A stretch of DNA of 10,147 nt, taken from the NCBI GenBank assembly GCA_045634305.1, contig JAZQZZ010000028.1, forward strand, positions 1 through 10,147. Direction: 5' to 3'. Position numbers and translations under genes: made by a program. A model generated the notes under the pieces. The model ran no database searches and was not told the origin of the DNA. It saw only the letters and a program-made list of their open reading frames with translations. Position 1 is the first letter of the stretch. Each line of letters begins with the position of its first letter. This DNA is from HGM04593 sp045634305. Lineage in GTDB: Bacteria; Bacteroidota; Bacteroidia; Bacteroidales; Bacteroidaceae. Positions 6,611 through 10,147 of this stretch are shown one piece after another.

Positions 6611-8068
6611 ATGATAACATTCCTTATTTGCCTTGCGGCATTGGTGATTTCATATTTTACATATGGCAAGTATCTTGAAAAGACTTGCGGCATAGACCCG
6701 GCAAACCCAGTGCCGTCGAAGACTATGTACGACGGTGTCGATTACCTGCCGTTGCCGCGCTGGAAGGTGTTCCTGATACAGTTGCTGAACATTGCGGGCC
6801 TGGGGCCCATATTCGGTGCATTGCTTGGAGCGGCATATGGCCCGGTGGCTTTCCTGTGGATAACGCTCGGAGGCATATTCATGGGGGCGATGCACGATTT
6901 TGTGGCGGGCGTGATATCCCTGAAGAACAACGGCCTGAGCCTGCCCGAGATTATTGGTAAATATCTTGGCGGCGGGACAAAGGTGTTCATGCGTGTGTTC
7001 TCGCTGCTGCTGATGGTGCTTGTGGGGGCGGTGTTCATGTCGCAGCCGGCAGAGCTCATTGCATCGAACATTTCAATGCCGGCGATGGAGACGGCGGCTT
7101 TCGGCACAACGACATGGGAGCTGCTTGCAGTGCTGGCGGTGATACTTGTATATTATATTCTTGCAACACTGTTGCCCATTGACAAGATTATTGGCCGTTT
7201 CTACCCACTGTTCGGCATCGCGTTGCTTGTGATGGCACTTAGCATCCTTTTTATATTGTTGACAAAGAGTGATGTATACCCTATCCCGGAGCTGACATCG
7301 CTGGATAACCTGATTGCCGACCCGCAGAAATTCCCCATCGTGCCAATGTTGTTCACAACCATTGCGTGCGGTGCGCTGTCGGGGTTCCATGCCACGCAGT
7401 CGCCCATGATGGCACGCTGCATGACAAATGAGAGCCAGGCACGAGGCATATTCTATGGTGCGATGATTGCCGAGAGCATGATTGCGCTCATCTGGGCTGC
7501 CATAGGCATGGCATTCTGGGGTGGCGTGAAGGGGCTTAACGCCGCCATTGCCGAGTATGGCGGCAGCGCGGCGAAGATGGTGGATGTGATAACAGGAACC
7601 ACGCTTGGCCCTGTGGTTGCGGCATGCGTGCTTGTGGGTGTGGTGGGGTGCGCCGTCACTTCGGGCGACACGGCTTTCCGCTGCGCAAGGCTCATTGTGT
7701 CGGACATGTTCGGTATTTCGCAAAAGAGCCTTTTGAAAAGGGTGCTGGTGTCGTTGCCGTTGTTTGCCGCGGCGCTTTTCATCATATTTGCCTTGCCGTT
7801 CCAGACAATATGGAGTTACTTTGCCTGGTGCAACCAGACGCTGGCAGTGCTGACACTGTGGTGCATCACGGTATATCTGTTCCGTGAAAAGAAACCGGCA
7901 TTGATAGGTATGTTGCCGGCATTGATAATGACATATGTATGTTCATCGTATATATTCATATCCCCGATGATGTGCGGGATGGAGAACCGCACGTTGGCAT
8001 ATGTGCTTGGCGGTGTGTTGACGCTGATAATTTCAGCTGCTGCGCATTTCAAGGCACGCAAAGGGTGA
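6611..8068 (+). CDS. cstA: CstA-family carbon starvation transporter (short form)
   Basis: This 485-residue integral inner-membrane protein has roughly 12-13 hydrophobic segments. Family hallmarks are visible: GLGPIFGALLGAAYGP (63-78), the GAMHDF segment (92-97), GFHATQSPMMARC (258-270) and TSGDTAFRCARLI (350-362). CstA relatives in E. coli (CstA, BtsT) take up peptides or pyruvate when carbon is scarce. The substrate here cannot be read from sequence. It is shorter than E. coli CstA (about 700 residues), as are other Bacteroidota members I recall. The ATG at 6611 follows an A/T-rich leader without a Shine-Dalgarno motif and opens with the first membrane helix. The gap to the next gene is 47 bases, so co-transcription with 8116-9546 is possible but unproven. 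Confidence 0.92.
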   Translation: MITFLICLAALVISYFTYGKYLEKTCGIDPANPVPSKTMYDGVDYLPLPRWKVFLIQLLNIAGLGPIFGALLGAAYGPVAFLWITLGGIFMGAMHDFVAGVISLKNNGLSLPEIIGKYLGGGTKVFMRVFSLLLMVLVGAVFMSQPAELIASNISMPAMETAAFGTTTWELLAVLAVILVYYILATLLPIDKIIGRFYPLFGIALLVMALSILFILLTKSDVYPIPELTSLDNLIADPQKFPIVPMLFTTIACGALSGFHATQSPMMARCMTNESQARGIFYGAMIAESMIALIWAAIGMAFWGGVKGLNAAIAEYGGSAAKMVDVITGTTLGPVVAACVLVGVVGCAVTSGDTAFRCARLIVSDMFGISQKSLLKRVLVSLPLFAAALFIIFALPFQTIWSYFAWCNQTLAVLTLWCITVYLFREKKPALIGMLPALIMTYVCSSYIFISPMMCGMENRTLAYVLGGVLTLIISAAAHFKARKG

Positions 8069-8115
8069 CCGTTAAAAAACATGCTATTCTTTACAAAACA
8101 TTATAAATAATTTTC

Positions 8116-9546
8116 ATGAAAACACTAACAAACTTACTAGTGGCTATGCTTCTGCTTTTTGCAGTGCCGGCGAATTCATCGGCCGAAACTCAGTACCGAT
8201 ACAAGGATGTGTATGCCACACCGAGCACGGACTTGAACATGCGTCAGGGCCCCGGAAAGAATAATCCCTTGGTTGAAAGAATCCTGGAAGGTTCAACAGT
8301 GAAGATTGTGAACCTTGATACATATGACCAGGGGTGGGTGTATGTGGAATCGGAAGCGGGTAACACCGGTTACGTTGCACGTAAATATCTCATGGGCGAC
8401 TATGTAGAGCAGTTCAACGCACGTGAACTGGAACCTGTAATCACCGAAGAGACATATGAAGAGGATGCTGACGGCGTATCCATTAACCAATCTTCTATTC
8501 TGGCTCCATTCCTTAATTCTCTGGCACGTATGTGCAATAATCTCATGAGCCTGGGATGGTGGGGTTTTGTGATTGTGGCTGTTGCATTGGCACTGGTGGC
8601 AGGTATAGTATATTACATACGCTCGTACGACGGTTACTTTGAAACGCCTTGGATACACTATGTGCTCTACTTCCTGACGATATTGCCAGCATGGGGATTG
8701 TTTGGAATTGTGTTGATGTACAAATATCACCCGGTTTTCCAGGAGAAGATTTTGTTGTTCCTGTTTGCGCTGGTACCGGCTATTCTGGCTGTACATGCCG
8801 GATGGGGCGTGCGTGAGTGCGGTATGTATTATGGAAAGTATCACAAGAATGCGAATCGACGGGTGGGACAGCTGCTGCAGTTTCCGGTGTGGATTATGAT
8901 TACACTCATGTTCTGGTATACATTCCTGTTGCCATTGATAGAACTCTCCGAAGATTTCAGCTATAACGGCGGCGGTTTCTGGCGCTTTGTTCTGGGATTG
9001 ATTATTGTCGGTGCCATCATTGCAGCCGTTCTGCTTGCCTGGACACTGTTTTTCGTGCGCAAATTCTTTAAAACAGCAGGAAACTGGCCTGTAAGCATTA
9101 TGACAGTAGTGCTGTGGTGGGCGCTGGTAAGGATTGCGTTCAACTGGGCATATGCCAACTTCAATGGATTCGGCTATCTTCTGATGTTGTTTTTTGGAGG
9201 AATGGTGCTCATTGGTATCATTAGCGGCGTGTTGTCGGAATTGTACTCGAGCCGCTGCCCTATGTGCCACAATTGCGATGCCGAACAGACCAATTTGACC
9301 GATGAGGGTGTGAGCTACAGCACCTCTACCGGATGGGAGAGCATGGGTAGCAGCAACATTAGAGCACGTCATAGCGGAGCGGAGGTGTCAAATGCTCAAA
9401 GATTGGTGAAGACAACTGTTGCCACACATAATTGGACAACGGAACATACTTGCCCTGTTTGCGGACACAAGTGGGACATCAACCACAGCGAAGAGGTAGG
9501 CCGCAAAACAGAGGAACTCAAACGTAGCTGGACCGAGAAATATTGA
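8116..9546 (+). CDS. Unrecognised membrane protein: signal peptide, SH3-like domain, about 7 TM, split zinc ribbon
   Basis: I do not recognise this 476-residue protein as a named family. It begins with a signal peptide (1-23, MKTLTNLLVAMLLLFAVPAN...). A bacterial SH3-like domain follows at about 31-93, with typical motifs LNMRQGPG (40-47), GSTVKIV (59-65), GWVYVE (73-78) and GYVARKYL (85-92). After an acidic linker (103-120) come about seven hydrophobic segments: roughly 147-167, 182-202, 211-231, 253-273, 290-315, 323-345 and 352-377. The tail has CPMCHNC (381-387) and, 58 residues later, CPVCGHKW (446-453), suggesting one zinc ribbon split by an insert. With the SH3 domain periplasmic and seven passes, the zinc tail would be cytoplasmic, so wall or envelope sensing is a possible but speculative role. 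It is convergent with the rRNA operon end. Confidence 0.85.
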   Translation: MKTLTNLLVAMLLLFAVPANSSAETQYRYKDVYATPSTDLNMRQGPGKNNPLVERILEGSTVKIVNLDTYDQGWVYVESEAGNTGYVARKYLMGDYVEQFNARELEPVITEETYEEDADGVSINQSSILAPFLNSLARMCNNLMSLGWWGFVIVAVALALVAGIVYYIRSYDGYFETPWIHYVLYFLTILPAWGLFGIVLMYKYHPVFQEKILLFLFALVPAILAVHAGWGVRECGMYYGKYHKNANRRVGQLLQFPVWIMITLMFWYTFLLPLIELSEDFSYNGGGFWRFVLGLIIVGAIIAAVLLAWTLFFVRKFFKTAGNWPVSIMTVVLWWALVRIAFNWAYANFNGFGYLLMLFFGGMVLIGIISGVLSELYSSRCPMCHNCDAEQTNLTDEGVSYSTSTGWESMGSSNIRARHSGAEVSNAQRLVKTTVATHNWTTEHTCPVCGHKWDINHSEEVGRKTEELKRSWTEKY

Positions 9547-9570
9547 TCTCATACCTGGCTGTGTCGAATA

Positions 9571-9660
9571 ATAGTCTACTGGAGGAGATTGTTTGTTTAA
9601 ATTTAACTTCATACATACGCAATGGTAACTTAAACAAACAATTAAAATCCAGCAGACTAT
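9571..9660. repeat. 90-bp imperfect inverted repeat (MITE-like or terminator-like)
   Basis: The left arm from 9571 and the right arm back from 9660 share ATAGTCT, a mismatch, CTGGA, an unpaired 5/6-base block, then a perfect 12-bp TTGTTTGTTTAA / TTAAACAAACAA, with some further weak pairing. The loop is about 15-17 bases (near 9608-9623). It starts 24 bases after the stop of the upstream gene and could end that transcript, but no U-tract follows the right arm. The right end overlaps the ATG of the lipoprotein remnant. No target-site duplication is clear. Confidence 0.6.
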
Positions 9661-9738
9661 GAAAAGGCTTTTTTACCTGTTTTAGGCGTTCTCCTTGCTA
9701 TAGCATTGCTCTTTGTTTCGTGCGGGAACAATAATTGA
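9659..9738 (+). pseudogene. Frameshifted lipoprotein signal-peptide remnant
   Basis: From the ATG at 9659 the frame reads MKRLFYLF and then stops. In the frame offset by one base it continues as GVLLAIALLFVSCGNNN and stops at 9736-9738. If the T6 run at 9669-9674 held seven Ts, the two would join as MKRLFLPVLG followed by VLLAIALLFVSCGNNN, a textbook lipoprotein signal peptide with an LFVSC lipobox whose cysteine codon is at 9721-9723. The predicted mature part would be only C-G-N-N-N, so this is either a truncated gene or a remnant, possibly with homopolymer slippage. Much of it lies inside a stem-loop (9680-9791), so coincidental resemblance cannot be excluded. Confidence 0.4.
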
Positions 9739-9791
9739 AAGTGCAGACACCCGGCGCATACATATTAGCAAGGAGGCCTAAACGCCTAAAA
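9680..9791. repeat. Stem-loop with 21-bp arms inside the intergenic repeat region
   Basis: TTTTAGGCGTT (9680-9690) pairs perfectly with AACGCCTAAAA (9781-9791), and CTCCTTGCTA (9691-9700) pairs perfectly with TAGCAAGGAG (9766-9775). The only interruption is a five-base bulge GCCTA (9776-9780), which looks like an extra piece of the adjoining 9-bp repeat. The loop (9701-9765) holds the lipobox part of the lipoprotein remnant. Confidence 0.6.
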
Positions 9792-9830
9792 TGCCCTAAA
9801 TGCCCAAAAGGCCCTAAACGCCTAAAAGGC
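9776..9830 (+). repeat. Tandem array of a degenerate 9-bp repeat (GCCYWAAAN), 6 units
   Basis: Units start at 9776 (8 bases), 9784, 9793, 9802, 9811 and 9820: GCCTAAAC, GCCTAAAAT, GCCCTAAAT, GCCCAAAAG, GCCCTAAAC and GCCTAAAAG, followed by GC. Spacing is nine bases in all but the first. The array is in the opposite orientation to that at 9929-9969. No gene covers it. Confidence 0.75.
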
Positions 9831-9835
9831 ACAAC

Positions 9836-9855
9836 CGTCAGGCTAATGCCTGACG
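9836..9855. other. Perfect 8-bp hairpin with TAAT loop
   Basis: CGTCAGGC (9836-9843) pairs perfectly with GCCTGACG (9848-9855). It sits between the two inverted nonamer arrays. No T-run follows directly on either strand, so it is not a canonical terminator alone. Confidence 0.6.
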
Positions 9856-9928
9856 AAAGGTTATTTCCCAGCAGCATTGACTTGTATCGCTTGTTGGTTC
9901 TGCTTTAACTTTCCTTTTTGGTTCTTCT

Positions 9929-9969
9929 GCCTTTTAGGCCTTTTTGCCCTTTTGGGCCTTTTTGGCCTT
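9929..9969 (-). repeat. Second 9-bp repeat array, inverted relative to the first
   Basis: On the plus strand the units are GCCTTTTAG, GCCTTTTTG, CCCTTTTGG, GCCTTTTTG and partial GCCTT, at exact nine-base spacing. Read on the minus strand they are GCCNAAAAG-type units like the first array. TGCCTTTTAGGC (9928-9939) is the exact complement of 9820-9831, and CCTTTTGGGC (9948-9957) that of 9802-9811. Equal 8-base internal loops separate these pairings, so the two arrays can fold together over the hairpin at 9836-9855. Confidence 0.75.
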
Positions 9970-9973
9970 ATAA

Positions 9974-10003
9974 CAAAAAAAGGACATCCGAAGATGTCCT
10001 TTT
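9974..10003 (-). terminator. Intrinsic terminator of the rRNA operon
   Basis: On the minus strand an 11-bp perfect stem (AAAAGGACATC with GATGTCCTTTT) encloses a TTCG tetraloop and runs into a T-rich tail. It lies 8 bases past the 3' end of the 5S gene, which is the expected place for the end of an rRNA operon. The A/T-rich flanks on both sides may also let it act on the convergent plus-strand transcript. Confidence 0.9.
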
Positions 10004-10011
10004 CATAAAAA

Positions 10012-10120
10012 GTGGCGATGACCTACTCTCCCACAAATCTTTGCAGTACCATCGGCGCTGTTGGGCTTAACTTCTCTGTTCGGGATGGGAAGAGGTGGAT
10101 CCCCAACGCTATCAATCGCC
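10012..10120 (-). rRNA. rrf: 5S ribosomal RNA
   Basis: The minus strand carries the conserved 5S core CCACCTCTTCCCATCCCGAA, followed by CAGAGAAGTTAAGCCC, GCGCCGATGGTACTGC and TGGGAGAGTAGGTCATCGCC. Helix I is formed by GGCGAT at the 5' end (10115-10120) and ATCGCC at the 3' end (10014-10019). The length of about 109 bases is normal for Bacteroidota. The exact ends are uncertain by a few bases. The 23S gene should lie just beyond the right edge on the same strand. Confidence 0.96.
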
Positions 10121-10147
10121 TTAATAAGGGTTTGATGCCTTGATATC

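Noticed and set aside
8293..9372. 359-codon minus-strand frame across the SH3/TM gene
   Set aside because: The plus-strand frame has a signal peptide, an SH3 domain and a plausible topology; the antisense frame is rich in His, Gln and Cys with no family features.
9870..9930. tRNA gene near the rRNA operon
   Set aside because: No cloverleaf, T-loop motif (GGTTCGAATCC-like) or CCA-side acceptor stem could be found.
9776..9969. CRISPR array
   Set aside because: The repeat unit is 9 bp and directly tandem, with no spacers and no cas genes nearby.

Overview
This is a stretch of a Bacteroidota chromosome, most likely from a Bacteroidales of the Prevotella/Bacteroides type. The evidence is the protein families (a recJ-recQ pair, a short CstA, a secreted protein with the tail GIYIVNGKKTLVK), A/T-rich leaders without Shine-Dalgarno motifs before most starts, a TAnnTTTG-type promoter, and the 5S rRNA sequence. 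The genus is inference.

Layout from left to right. Bases 1-47 hold the first 15 codons of a minus-strand gene that leaves the window. Bases 48-509 have no gene but carry several stem-loops and a single-arm copy of a TGTCAT...GGATCT dispersed repeat. A minus-strand gene (510-2303) encodes a large secreted protein with a signal peptide, lectin-like beta modules and a Bacteroidales C-terminal tail. The 2304-2664 interval holds divergent promoters. Next is a plus-strand operon of recJ (2665-4389) and recQ (4397-6295), separated by 7 bases, for recombinational DNA repair. The 6296-6610 interval contains a 119-bp MITE-like palindrome with perfect 9-bp terminal inverted repeats, ending 28 bases before cstA (6611-8068), a nutrient transporter of the carbon-starvation family. 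After it, 8116-9546 encodes an unrecognised protein that joins a signal peptide and SH3-like domain to about seven membrane segments and a split zinc-ribbon tail.

Bases 9547-10011 lie between this gene and the convergent end of an rRNA operon. They are dense in structure: a 90-bp inverted repeat, a frameshifted remnant of a lipoprotein signal peptide, two mutually inverted arrays of a 9-bp repeat, a perfect hairpin, and the rRNA terminator. The 5S rRNA gene lies on the minus strand at the right edge, so its 23S gene should be just outside.

The core genes are housekeeping or nutritional. No CRISPR array, phage, transposase or known defence locus is visible. The less ordinary items are the SH3/7-TM/zinc-ribbon protein, the RecQ with its zinc site moved towards the C terminus, and the repeat-rich intergenic regions. 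None of these is proven to be a new system.
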